Origin: Calliopsis andreniformis | Lineage: Eukaryota; Arthropoda; Insecta; Hymenoptera; Andrenidae | Direction: 5' to 3' | Assembly (NCBI RefSeq): GCF_051401765.1 | Contig: NW_027480467.1 | Coordinates: 2,852,001 to 2,916,000 of the forward strand | DNA length: 64,000 bases | Shown here: positions 27,258-38,657 of the stretch, piece by piece | How the letters are laid out: every line of letters starts with the position of its first letter | Position numbering within the stretch: the stretch's first letter is position 1 | Program-made: the position numbers and the translations under genes | The notes under the pieces: model-generated | Told to the model about the DNA's origin: nothing | The model's database searches: none | Seen by the model: only the letters and a program-made list of their open reading frames with translations

Positions 27258-27970
27258 CTTCAAGTCTCCATCCACAAACATCAATTCTCATCACTCAACC
27301 CTCAACACTCAGCCTTCAATCTTCAATCCTCAATCCTCAATACTCAATCCTCAGTCCTCAGTCCTTAATCTTCAATACTCAATCCTCAATCCTAAAATCC
27401 TCAATTCTCAATGTTCAACACACAATCCTCAACCATCAATCCTCAATACTCAACCATCAATGCTCAATTCTCAATACTCAATAGAATATGCTGAATTCTC
27501 AGTTTTCAATACTCAATCCTCAATCTTCAATCTTCAAGTCTCCATACACAAACATCTATTCTCATCACTCAACCCTCAACCCTCAGTCCTCATCCTCCAT
27601 CCTCAATCCTCAATCCTCAATCCTCAATCCTCAATCCTCAATCCTCAATCTTCAATCCTCAATCCTCAATCCTCAATCTGCAATCCCCAATCCTCAATCC
27701 TTAATCCTCAATCTTCAATCCTCAATCCCCAGTCATCAATCTTAAATCCTCAATCCTCAATCCTCAATCCTCAATCCTCATTCTTCAATCCTCAATACTC
27801 ACTCTTCAGTCCTCAATCCTCAATCCTCAATCCTCAATCCTCAATCCTCAATCTTCAATCCTCAATACTCAATCTTCAATCCTCAATACTCAATCTGCAA
27901 TCCACAACACTGAATCGTGAATCCTCGATCTTCAATCATCAATATTCAATCTTCAATCCTCAATCCTCAA

Positions 27971-28970
27971 TCCTCAATCCTCAATCCTCAATCCTCAATC
28001 TTCAATCCTCAATCCTCAATCCTCAATCCTCAATCCTCAATCTTCAATCCTCAACACTCAATCTTCAATCCTCAATCCTCAATCTTCAATCCTCAATCCT
28101 TAATACTCAACCCTCAATCCTCATTCTTCAATCCTCAATACCCAATCCTCAATCTTCAATCCACAGTCCTCAATTAGCAATCCTCAATCCTCATTCCTCA
28201 GTCCTCAAGCATCAATACTCAACCCTCAGTCCTCGTCCTCAATCCACAACCCTCAATCCTGAATCCTCGATTTTCAATCATCTGAAATCCTCAACCCTCA
28301 ATATTCAACACACAACCCTCAAGCTTCAATCCTCAATACTCAACCGTCAATACTCAATTCTCAATACTCAATAGAATATCCTGAATTCTCAGTTTTCAAT
28401 ATTCAATCCTCAATCTTCAATCTTCAAGTCTCCATCCACAAACATCAATTCTCATCACTCAACCCTCAACACTCAGCCTTCAATCTTCAATCCTCAATCC
28501 TCAATACTCAATCCTCAGTCCTCAGTCCTTAATCTTCAATACTCAATCCTCAATCCTAAAATCCTCAATTCTCAATGTTCAACACACAATCCTCAACCAT
28601 CAATCCTCAATACTCAACCATCAATGCTCAATTCTCAATACTCAATAGAATATGCTGAATTCTCAGTTTTCAATACTCAATCCTCAATCTTCAATCTTCA
28701 AGTCTCCATACACAAACATCTATTCTCATCACTCAACCCTCAACCCTCAGTCCTCATCCTCCATCCTCAATCCTCAATCCTCAATCCTCAATCCTCAATC
28801 CTCAATCCTCAATCTTCAATCCTCAATCCTCAATCCTCAATCTGCAATCCTCAATACTCAATCCTCAATCCTCAATCGTCAATCCTCAAACCCAAATCCT
28901 CTATCATCAATACTCAATCCTCAATCCTCAATCCTCAATCCTCAATTCTCAATCCTCAATCCTCAATCCT
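27971..28970. repeat. Right flank of domain II
   Basis: Up to about 28,276 this matches 17,977-18,282 (offset 9,994). A 68-bp stretch is then missing, and from 28,284 it matches 18,358 onward (offset 9,926). It contains the A doublet 28369 and 28643, again 274 bp apart. After about 28,850 it switches to sequence like 15,850-15,950 (offset 12,992). It is a mosaic of domain II pieces and contains no gene. Confidence 0.85.
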
Positions 28971-30654
28971 CAATCCTCAATCTTCAATCCTCAATACTCA
29001 ATCTCCAATCCTCAATCCTCAATCCACAATGTTCAATCCGCAATACCCAATCCTCAATCCTCAGTCCTCAGACCTCAATCCTGAATCCTCAATCCTGAAT
29101 CCTCAATCTTCAGACCTAAGTCCTCAACAATCCGTTGCCAATTCTCAATCCTCAATAGAATATCATCAATTCGCAGTTTTCAGTACTCAATACTCAATCT
29201 GCAATCTCTAAATCACTATCCACAAACATCAATTCTCATCACTCAACCCTCAACACTAGTCCCCAATCCTCAATCTTCAATCCTCAATCCTCAATCCTCA
29301 ATCCTCAATCCTCAAGCCTCATCCTTCAATCCTCAATACCCAATCCTCAATCTTCAATACTCAATCCTCAATCCTCAATAATCAATCTTCAATCCTCAAT
29401 CCTCAGTCGTCAAACCTCAATTCTGAATCCTCAATCCTGAATCCTCAATCTTCAGCCCTCAGTCCTCAATCTTCGATCCTCAATACTCAATCTGCAATCC
29501 TCAAACCTCAATCCTCAATCCTCAGTCCTCATTCTTCAATCCTCAATACCCAATCCTCAATCTTCAATCCTAAATCCTCAATCCCCAATACTCAATCCTC
29601 AATCCTCAATCCTCAATCCACAGACCTCAAACATCAATACTCAACCCTCAGTCCTCGTCCTCAATCCACAACCCTCAATCCTCAATCCTCAATCATCAAT
29701 CATCAATATTCAATCTTCAATCCACAATCCTCAATCCCCGATCCTCAATCCTCAATACTCAATGCTCAGTCCTCAATACCCAATCCTCAATCTTCAATCC
29801 TCAATCCTCAATCCTCGATCCTCAATTCTCAATTCTCAATCCTCTATCCTGAGTCCTCAGTCCTCAGTCCTAAAACATCAACCCTCAACCATCAGCCCTC
29901 ATCCTCAATCCTCAATCCTCATTCCTCAATCCTCAACCTTCAATCCTCAATTCTCAATCTTCAATCCTCAATCCTCAATCCTCAATCCTCAATCCTCAAT
30001 CCTCAATCCTCAGTCATCAATCCTCAACCTTCAATACTCAATCCTCAATCCTCAATCCTCAAACCTCAATCCTCAATCCTCAATCTTCAATCCTCAATAC
30101 TCAACTTTCAATCCTCAATCCTCAATCCTCAATCCCCAATCTTCAGTCCTCAATCCTCAATCCTCAATCCTCAATATTCAACACACAACCCTCAACCATC
30201 AATCCTCAATACTCAACCATCAATACTCAATTCTCAATACTCAATAGAATATCCTGAATTCCCATGGTTCAGTACTCAATCCACAATATTCAATAATCAA
30301 ATCTCAATCCTCAAACATCAATTCTCAACACTCAATCCTCAACACTCAGTCCTCTCTCTTCAATCCTCCATCCTCAACCATCAATCCTCAAGCATCAATC
30401 CTCAATCCTCAATCCTCAACCGTCAATCCTCAGTCCTCAAACCTCAATCCCGGATCCTCAATCCTGAATCCTCAATCTTCAGCCCTCATTCCTCAACAAT
30501 CAATTGTCAATCCTCAATCCTCAATAGAATATCCTCAATTCACAGTTTTCAATACTCAATCCCCATTCTTCAATCTTCAAATCTCAATCCACAAACATCA
30601 ATTCCCATCACTCAACCCGCAACACTAAGTCCTCAATATTCAATCCACAATCCT
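28971..30654. repeat. Domain III, part 1: mosaic with X-like sequence and a C-D island pair
   Basis: A subtype B island starts at 29153. From about 29,290 to 29,770 the sequence follows cassette X (731 corresponds to 29,312, offset 28,581) with scattered differences. It then follows 13,480-13,600 of domain II. A subtype C island starts at 30242, with CCATGG directly after the GAATTC, followed by a subtype D island at 30522. This is the first place in the window where C and D appear. Confidence 0.8.
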
Positions 30655-32157
30655 CAATTCTCAATCTTCAATCCTCAATCCTCAAACCTCAATCGTCATT
30701 ACTCAATCTTCAATCGTCAATCCTCAATCCCCAATCCTCAAACTTCAATCCTCAATCCTCAATCCTCAATACTCAATCTTCAATCCTCAATACTCAATCT
30801 TCAATCCTCAATCATCAATCCTCAGTCCTCAATCCTCAATCGTCAATCCTCAATCCTCAATCCTCAATTCTCAATCCTCAATCCTCAATCCTCAGTCCTC
30901 AAACATCAATACTCAACCATCAGACCTCGTCCTCAATCCACAACCCTCAATCCTCAATCCTCAATCTTCAATCATCAATACTCAATTTTCAATCCTCACT
31001 CCTCAATTCTCAATCTTCAATCCTCAACCCTCAATCCTCAATCCTCAATACTCAATCCTCAATACTCAATCATGAATCCTCAATCCGCAATCATCAATCC
31101 TCAATTCTCAATCGTCAGTCATCAATCCTCAATCTTCAATACTCAATCGTCAATCCTCTGTCCTCTGTCCTCAATCCTCAATCCTCAATCCTCGTTTCTC
31201 AAACCTCAATCCTCAGCCCTCAGTCCCCATCCTCAATGCTCAATGCTCAATCCTGAATCCTCAACCCTCAATCTTCAATCCTCAATACTCAATCTCCAAT
31301 CCTAGATACCCAATCCCCAATCCTCAATCCTTAATCCTGAATCTTCAATCCTCAATCCCCAGTCCTCAATCTTCAATCCTCAATGCTCAGTCCTCAATCC
31401 TCAATCCTCAGTCCTCAATCCTCAATCCTCAATCCACAAACCTCAATCCTCAACCGTCAGTCCTCGTCCTCAATCCTCAACACTCAATCCTCAATCCTCA
31501 ATCTTCAATCGTCAATACTAAATCTTCAATCCCGAGTCTTCAGTCCTCAATCCTCAATCCTCAATCCTCAATATTCAACACACAACCCTCGACCATCAAT
31601 CCTCAATACTCAATCATCAATACTCAATTCACAATACTCAACAGAATCTCCTGAATTCTCATGGTTCAATACTCAATCCACAATATTCAATAATCAAATC
31701 TCAACCCTCAAACATCAATTCTCAACACTTAATCGTCAACACTCAGTCCTCTCTCTTCAATCCTCCATCCTCAACCATCAATCCTCAAGCGTCAATCCTC
31801 ATTCCTCAATCCTCAACTCTCAATCCTCAATCCTCAATCCTCAGACATAAAACATCAAAACTCAACCATCAGAACTCGTCCTCAATCCACAACCCTCAAT
31901 CCTCAATCCTCAATCTTCAATCATCAATATTCAATCTTCAATCCTCAATCCTCAATCCTCAGTCCTCAATCCTCAATCCTCAATGTTCAATCCTCAATAC
32001 CCAGTCGTCAATCTTCAATCCTCAATTCTCAATCCTCAATCCTCAATATTCAATCCTCAATCCTCAGTCCTCAAACCTCAATCCTGAATCCTCAATCCTG
32101 AATCCTCAATCTTCAGACCTCAGTCCTCAACAATCAGTTGTCAATTCTCAATCCTCA
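30655..32157. repeat. Block E, copy 1 (1.5 kb)
   Basis: Matches 44,004-45,506 at offset 13,349 with scattered substitutions. It contains a subtype C island (start 31639, CAACAGAATC in place of CAATAGAATA). It ends exactly where a subtype B island begins (32156); the other copy breaks at the same point and continues differently, so the block boundary coincides with an island. Confidence 0.88.
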
Positions 32158-33059
32158 ATAGAATATCATCAATTCACAGTTTTCAATACTCAATACTCAA
32201 TCTGATATCTTTAAATCTCTATCCAAAGACACCAATTCTCATCACACAACCCTCAACACTCAGTCCCCAATCCTCAATCTTCAATCCTCAATCCTCAATC
32301 TTCAATCCTCAATCCTCAATCCTCAATCCCCAATACTCAAGCTTCAATCCTCAATCCTCAATCCTCAATCCGCAATCCTCAATCCTCAGTCACGAATACT
32401 CAATCTTCAGTACTCAATCCTCAATCCTCAATCCTCAATCCTCAATCCTCAATCCTCAATCCTCATTCCTCAAACCTCAATCCTCAACCCTCACTCCTTA
32501 TCCTGAATTCTCAATTCTCAATCGTCAATCCTCAATTCTCAATCTTCAATCCTCAATAATCAATCTCCAATCCTAGATCCTCAATCCCCAATCCTCAATC
32601 GTTAATCCTCAATCTTCAATCCTCAATCCCCAGTCCTCAATCCTCAATACTCAATCTTCAATCCTCAATCCTCAATTCTCAATCCTCAATACTCAATCCT
32701 CAATAGTCAATCCTCAATCGTCAATCCTCAATCCCCAATCCTGAATCTTCAATCCTCAATCCTCAACCCTCAATCCTCAATCCTCAAACTTCAATCCTTA
32801 ATACTCAATCTTCAATCCTCAATTCTCAATCCTCATTCCTCAATCCTCAATCCTCAATCCTCAATCTTCAATCCTCTACCGTCAGTCCTCGTCCTCAATC
32901 CTCAACCCTCAATCCTCAATCCTCAATCTTCAATCATCAATACTCAATCTTCAGTCCTCAATTCTCAATCCTCAATACTGAATTCTCAGCCTTCAATCCT
33001 CAATAATCAATCTTCAATCCTCAATCCTCAATCCTCAATCCTCAATCCTCAATACTCAA
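32158..33059. repeat. Z-like segment between two E blocks
   Basis: After the body of the subtype B island that starts at 32156, about 32,310-33,050 follows cassette Z of domain I (CAGTCACGAATAC at 32,388 corresponds to 5,993). The order of phrases is the same, with scattered changes. It links domain I vocabulary to the E block. Confidence 0.78.
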
Positions 33060-34250
33060 TCCTCAATACTCAATCATCAATCCTCAATCCGCAATCATCA
33101 ATCCTCAATTCTCAATCGTCAGTCATCAATCCTCAATCTTCAATACTCAATCGTCAATCCTCTGTCCTCTGTCCTCAATCCTCTGTCCTCTGTCCTCAAT
33201 CCTCAATCCTCAATCCTCGTTTCTCAAACCTCAATCCTCAGCCCTCAGTCCCCATCCTCAATTCTCAATGCTCAATCCTGAATCCTCAACCCTCAATCTT
33301 CAATCCTCAATACTCAATCTCCAATCCTAGATACCCAATCCCCAATCCTCAATCCTTAATCCTGAATCTTCAATCCTCAATCCCCAGTCCTCAATCTTCG
33401 ATCCTCAATGCTCAGTCCTCAATCCTCAATCCTCAGTCGTCAATCCTGAATCCTCAATCCACAAACCTCAATCCTCAACCGTCAGTCCACGTCCTCAATC
33501 CTCAACACTCAATCCTCAATCCTCAATCTTCAATCGTCAATACTAAATCTTCAATCCCGAATCTTCAGTCCTCAATCCTCAATCCTCAATCCTCAATATT
33601 CAACACACAACCCTCGACCATCAATCCTCAATACTCAATCATCAATACTCAATTGTCAATACTCAACAGAATATCCTGAATTCTCATGGTTCAATACTCA
33701 ATCCACAATATTCAATAATCAAATCTCAATCCTCAAACATCAATACTCAACACTCAGTCGTCAACACTCAGTCCTCTCTCTTCAATCCTCCATCCTCAAC
33801 CATCAAACCTCAAGCGTCAATCCTCATTCCTCAATCCTCAATTCTCAATCCTCAATCCTCAATCCTCAGACATCAAACATCAATACTCAACCATCAGACC
33901 TCGTCCTCAATCCACAACCCTCAATCCTCAATCCTCAATCTTCAATCATCAATATTCAATCTTCAATCCTCAATCCTCAATCCTCAATCCTCAAATCCTC
34001 AATCCTCAATGTTCAATCCTCAATACCCAGTCGTCAATCTTCAATCCTCAATCCTCAATCCTCAATCCTCAATATTCAATCCTCAATCCTCAGTCCTCAA
34101 ACCTCAATCCTGAATCCTCAATCCTGAATCCTCAATCTTCAGACCTCAGTCCTCAACAATCAGTTGTCAATTCTCAATCCTCAATAGAATATCATCAATT
34201 CACAGTTTTCAATACTCAATACTCTATCTGATATCTTTAAATCTCTATCC
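33060..34250. repeat. Block E, partial copy 2
   Basis: Follows 31,056-32,220 at an offset of 2,004 that grows to 2,026, mainly because a 21-bp piece (CCTCTGTCCTCTGTCCTCAAT) is repeated near 33,160-33,200. A subtype C island starts at 33664 and a subtype B island at 34182. Confidence 0.85.
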
Positions 34251-34294
34251 AAAAACACCAATTCTCATCACACAACCCTCAACACTCAGTCCCC
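34133..34294 (+). repeat. Island subtype B (type example)
   Basis: About 160 bp: CAATCTTCAGACCTC, CAACAATCAGTTGTCAA (with a 4-bp inverted pair ACAA/TTGT), CAATAGAATATC, then a TCAATTCACAG or TCAGTTCAGAG form, CAGTTTTCAATAC, ATCTTTAAATC, a CACAAACATCA-like segment, and CAACACTCAGTCCCC. Starts: 2988, 5426, 7530, 13826, 20799, 29153, 32156, 34182, 35560, 36204, 37504, 38148, 39448, 40092, 41392, 42286, 42887, 43397, 46198, 47526, 48637, 49524, 50665, 52997, 54727, 55118, 56545, 58409, 58806, 59400, 59896, 61344, 62553 and 63440 (34 seen). It shares the core and tail of A, so the two are related. Confidence 0.92.
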
Positions 34295-34769
34295 AATCCT
34301 CAATCTTCAATCCTCAATCCTCAATCTTCAATCCTCAATACTCAATAGTCAATCTCCAAGCCTAGATCCTCAATCCCCAATCCTCAATCCTTAATCCTCA
34401 ATCTTCAATCCTCAATCCTCAATTCTCAATCCTCAATACTCAATCCTCAATCCTCAATCCTCAATCCCCAATCCTCAATCTTCAATCCTCAATCCCCAAT
34501 CATCAAGCCTCAGTCCTTAATCCTCAATCTTCAATCCTGAATACTCAATCTTCAATCCTCAATACTCAATCTTCAATCCTCAACCCTCAATCCTCAATCC
34601 ACAATCCTCAATCCTCAATCATCAACCTTCTATCCTCAATACTCTATCTTCAATCCTGAATCCTCAATCCTGAATCGTCAATCCTCATTCTTCAATCCTC
34701 AATACCCAATCCTCAATCCTCAATCCTCAATGCTCAATCCCCAATACTCAATCTTCAATCCTCAATCCT
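34251..34769. repeat. Lead-in to the 1,944-bp HOR
   Basis: Follows domain I phrases in the order of about 3,390-3,850 (a CCTAGATCC marker near 34,363, then AACCTTCTATCC near 34,623). No island lies beyond the tail of the one at 34182, and I see nothing else in it. Confidence 0.75.
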
Positions 34770-36713
34770 CAATCCTCAATCCTCAAACCTCAGTCCTCAT
34801 CCTCAATTCTCAATTCTCAATCCTCAATCCTCAATCCTCAGCCCTCAATCTTCAATCCTAAATAATCAATCCGAAATACTAGACCCTCAATGCCCAATCC
34901 TCAATCCTCAAAACCAAATCCTCAATCTTCAATCCTCAATCCTCAATCCTCATTCCTCTGTCCTCAAACCTCAATCCTCAAGCCTCAGTCCTCGTCCTCA
35001 ATCCTCAACCCTCAATAATCAATCCGCAATGTTCAATCATCAATACTCAATCTTCAACCCTCAATCCTCAATACACAATCCTCAATCCTCAATACTCAAT
35101 CCTCAGTCCTCAGTCCTCAGTCTTCAATACTCAATCCTCCAGTCCTCAATGTTCAACACACAACCCTCAACCATCAATCCAAAATTCTCAATACTCAATA
35201 GAATATCCTGAATTCTCAGTTTCCAATACTCAATCCTCAATCTTCGATATTCAAATCTCCATCCACAAACATCAATTCTCATCACTCAACCCTCAACGCT
35301 CAGTCCTCAATCTTCAATCCTCAATCCTCAATCCTCAATCCTCAATCCTCAATCCTCAATCTTCATTCCTCAATACCCAATCCTCAATGTTCAATCCGCA
35401 ATACCCAATCCTCAATCTTCAATACTCAGTCCTCAATCCTCAATCCTCAATCCTCAATCCTCAATCCTCAGTCCTCAAACCTCAATCCTGAATGCTCAAT
35501 CCTGAATCCTCAATCTTCAGCACTCAGTCCACAACAATCAGTAGTCAATCCTCAATCCTCAATAGAATATCCTCAGTTCAGAGTTTTGAATACGCAATAC
35601 TCAATCTGTAATCTTTAAATCACTATCCACAAACATCAATTCTCATCACTCAACCCTCAACACTCAGTCCCCAATTCTCAGTCCTCAATCATCAACCTTC
35701 TATCCTCAATACTCTATCTTCAATCCTGAATCCTCAATCCTGAATCGTCAATCCCCAATCCTCAATCTTCAATCCTCAATCCTCAATCCTCAAGCCTCAG
35801 TCCTCAATCCTCAATCTTCAATCCTGAATACTCAATCTTCAATCCTCAATACTCAATCTTCAATCCTCAACCCTCAATCCTCAATCCACAATCCTCAATC
35901 CTCAATCATCAACCTTCTATCCTCAATACTCTATCTTCAATCCTGAATCCTCAATCCTGAATCGTCAATCCTCATTCTTCAATCCTCAATACCCAATCCT
36001 CAATCCTCAATCCTCAATCCTCAATCCCCAATACTCAATCTTCGATCCTCAATCCTCAACCCTCAATCCGCAATCCTCAATCCTCAATCTTCATTCCTCA
36101 ATACCCAATCCTCAGTCCTCAAACCTCAATCCTGAGTCCTCAATCCTGAATCCTCAATCTTCAGCACTCAGTCCTCAACAATCAGTTGTCAATCCTCAAT
36201 CCTCAATAGAATATCCTCAGTTCAGAGTTTTGAATACGCAACACTCAATCTGCAATCTTTAAATCACTATCCACAAACATCAATTCTCATCACTCAACCC
36301 TCAACACTCAGTCCCCAATCCTGAATCTTCAATCCTCAATCCTCAACCCTCAATCCTCAATCCTCAATCTTCAATCCTTAATACTCAATCTTCAATCCTC
36401 AATTCTCAATCCTCAATCCTCAATCCTCAATCCTCAATCCTCAATCTTCAATCCTCTACCGTCAGTCCTCGTCCTCAATCCTCAACCCTCAATCCTCAAT
36501 CCTCAATCTTCAATCATCAATACTCAATCTTCAATCCTCAATTCTCAATCCTCAATACTGAATTCTCAGCCTTCTATCCTCAATAATCAATCTTCAATCC
36601 TTAATCCTCAATCCTCAATCCTCAATCCTCAATCCTCAGACATCAATCCTCAACCTTCAATACTCAATCCTCAATCCTCAATCCTCAATCCTCAATCCTC
36701 AATCCTCATTCCT
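34770..36713. repeat. 1,944-bp higher-order unit, copy 1
   Basis: First of three full units in direct tandem. Each unit has three islands: A at 35196, B at 35560 (364 bp later) and B at 36204 (644 bp later). This is the oldest-looking copy at its left edge, with private variants near 34,840-34,900. The sequence order follows 6,340-7,670 of domain I, so the unit was probably excised from a domain I-type ancestor and amplified. Confidence 0.93.
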
Positions 36714-38657
36714 CAAACCTCAATCCTCAAACCTCAGTCCTCATCCTCAATTCTCAATTCTCAATCCTCAATCCTCAATCCTCAACTCTCAATCTTCAAT
36801 CCTAAATAATCAATCCCAAATACTAGACCCTCAATGCCCAATCCTCAATCCTCAATACCAAATCCTCAATCTTCAATCCTCAATCCTCAATCCTCAATCC
36901 TCTGTCCTCAAACCTCAATCCTCAAGCCTCAGTCCTCGTCCTCAATCCTCAACCCTCAATAATCAATCCGCAATGTTCAATCATCAATACTCAATCTTCA
37001 ACCCTCAATCCTCAATACACAATCCTCAATCCTCAATACTCAATCCTCAGTCCTCAGTCCTCAGTCTTCAATACTCAATCCTCCAGTCCTCAATGTTCAA
37101 CACACAACCCTCAACCATCAATCCAAAATTCTCAATACTCAATAGAATATCCTGAATTCTCAGTTTCCAATACTCAATCCTCAATCTTCGATATTCAAAT
37201 CTCCATCCACAAACATCAATTCTCATCACTCAACCCTCAACGCTCAGTCCTCAATCTTCAATCCTCAATCCTCAATCCTCAATCCTCAATCCTCAATCCT
37301 CAATCTTCATTCCTCAATACCCAATCCTCAATGTTCAATCCGCAATACCCAATCCTCAATCTTCAATACTCAGTCCTCAATCCTCAATCCTCAATCCTCA
37401 ATCCTCAATCCTCAGTCCTCAAACCTCAATCCTGAATGCTCAATCCTGAATCCTCAATCTTCAGCACTCAGTCCACAACAATCAGTAGTCAATCCTCAAT
37501 CCTCAATAGAATATCCTCAGTTCAGAGTTTTGAATACGCAATACTCAATCTGTAATCTTTAAATCACTATCCACAAACATCAATTCTCATCACTCAACCC
37601 TCAACACTCAGTCCCCAATTCTCAGTCCTCAATCATCAACCTTCTATCCTCAATACTCTATCTTCAATCCTGAATCCTCAATCCTGAATCGTCAATCCCC
37701 AATCCTCAATCTTCAATCCTCAATCCTCAATCCTCAAGCCTCAGTCCTCAATCCTCAATCTTCAATCCTGAATACTCAATCTTCAATCCTCAATACTCAA
37801 TCTTCAATCCTCAACCCTCAATCCTCAATCCACAATCCTCAATCCTCAATCATCAACCTTCTATCCTCAATACTCTATCTTCAATCCTGAATCCTCAATC
37901 CTGAATCGTCAATCCTCATTCTTCAATCCTCAATACCCAATCCTCAATCCTCAATCCTCAATCCTCAATCCCCAATACTCAATCTTCGATCCTCAATCCT
38001 CAACCCTCAATCCGCAATCCTCAATCCTCAATCTTCATTCCTCAATACCCAATCCTCAGTCCTCAAACCTCAATCCTGAGTCCTCAATCCTGAATCCTCA
38101 ATCTTCAGCACTCAGTCCTCAACAATCAGTTGTCAATCCTCAATCCTCAATAGAATATCCTCAGTTCAGAGTTTTGAATACGCAACACTCAATCTGCAAT
38201 CTTTAAATCACTATCCACAAACATCAATTCTCATCACTCAACCCTCAACACTCAGTCCCCAATCCTGAATCTTCAATCCTCAATCCTCAACCCTCAATCC
38301 TCAATCCTCAATCTTCAATCCTTAATACTCAATCTTCAATCCTCAATTCTCAATCCTCAATCCTCAATCCTCAATCCTCAATCCTCAATCTTCAATCCTC
38401 TACCGTCAGTCCTCGTCCTCAATCCTCAACCCTCAATCCTCAATCCTCAATCTTCAATCATCAATACTCAATCTTCAATCCTCAATTCTCAATCCTCAAT
38501 ACTGAATTCTCAGCCTTCTATCCTCAATAATCAATCTTCAATCCTTAATCCTCAATCCTCAATCCTCAATCCTCAATCCTCAGACATCAATCCTCAACCT
38601 TCAATACTCAATCCTCAATCCTCAATCCTCAATCCTCAATCCTCAATCCTCATTCCT
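36714..38657. repeat. 1,944-bp higher-order unit, copy 2
   Basis: Constant offset of 1,944 to copies 1 and 3. Islands start at 37140, 37504 and 38148. It shares CTTCGATCC (near 37,984) with copy 1, whereas copy 3 has CTTCAATCC there. Confidence 0.94.

Larger units (their letters stand above)
19209..27970. repeat. Domain II unit, copy 2, enlarged to 8,762 bp
   Basis: The offset to copy 1 is 6,959 up to about 20,740, 6,973 up to 25,468, and 8,762 from 25,469 on. The steps are a 14-bp insertion and a 1,789-bp tandem duplication, and 6,959+14+1,789 equals 8,762, so the accounting closes. Islands start at 20799 (B), 22350 and 22624 (A doublet), 23572 (E), 25416 (A, partner lost), 27205 and 27479 (A doublet). 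Marker copies are at 20000, 21808, 24881, 26670 and 27902. Confidence 0.92.

Noticed and set aside
34133..34294. Hairpin or attachment site at CAACAATCAGTTGTCAA in subtype B islands
   Set aside because: The inverted pair is only 4 bp (ACAA/TTGT) and is changed in several copies (for example AGTCGACAA near 42,868 and AGGTGACAA near 55,098), so there is no sign that pairing is kept.
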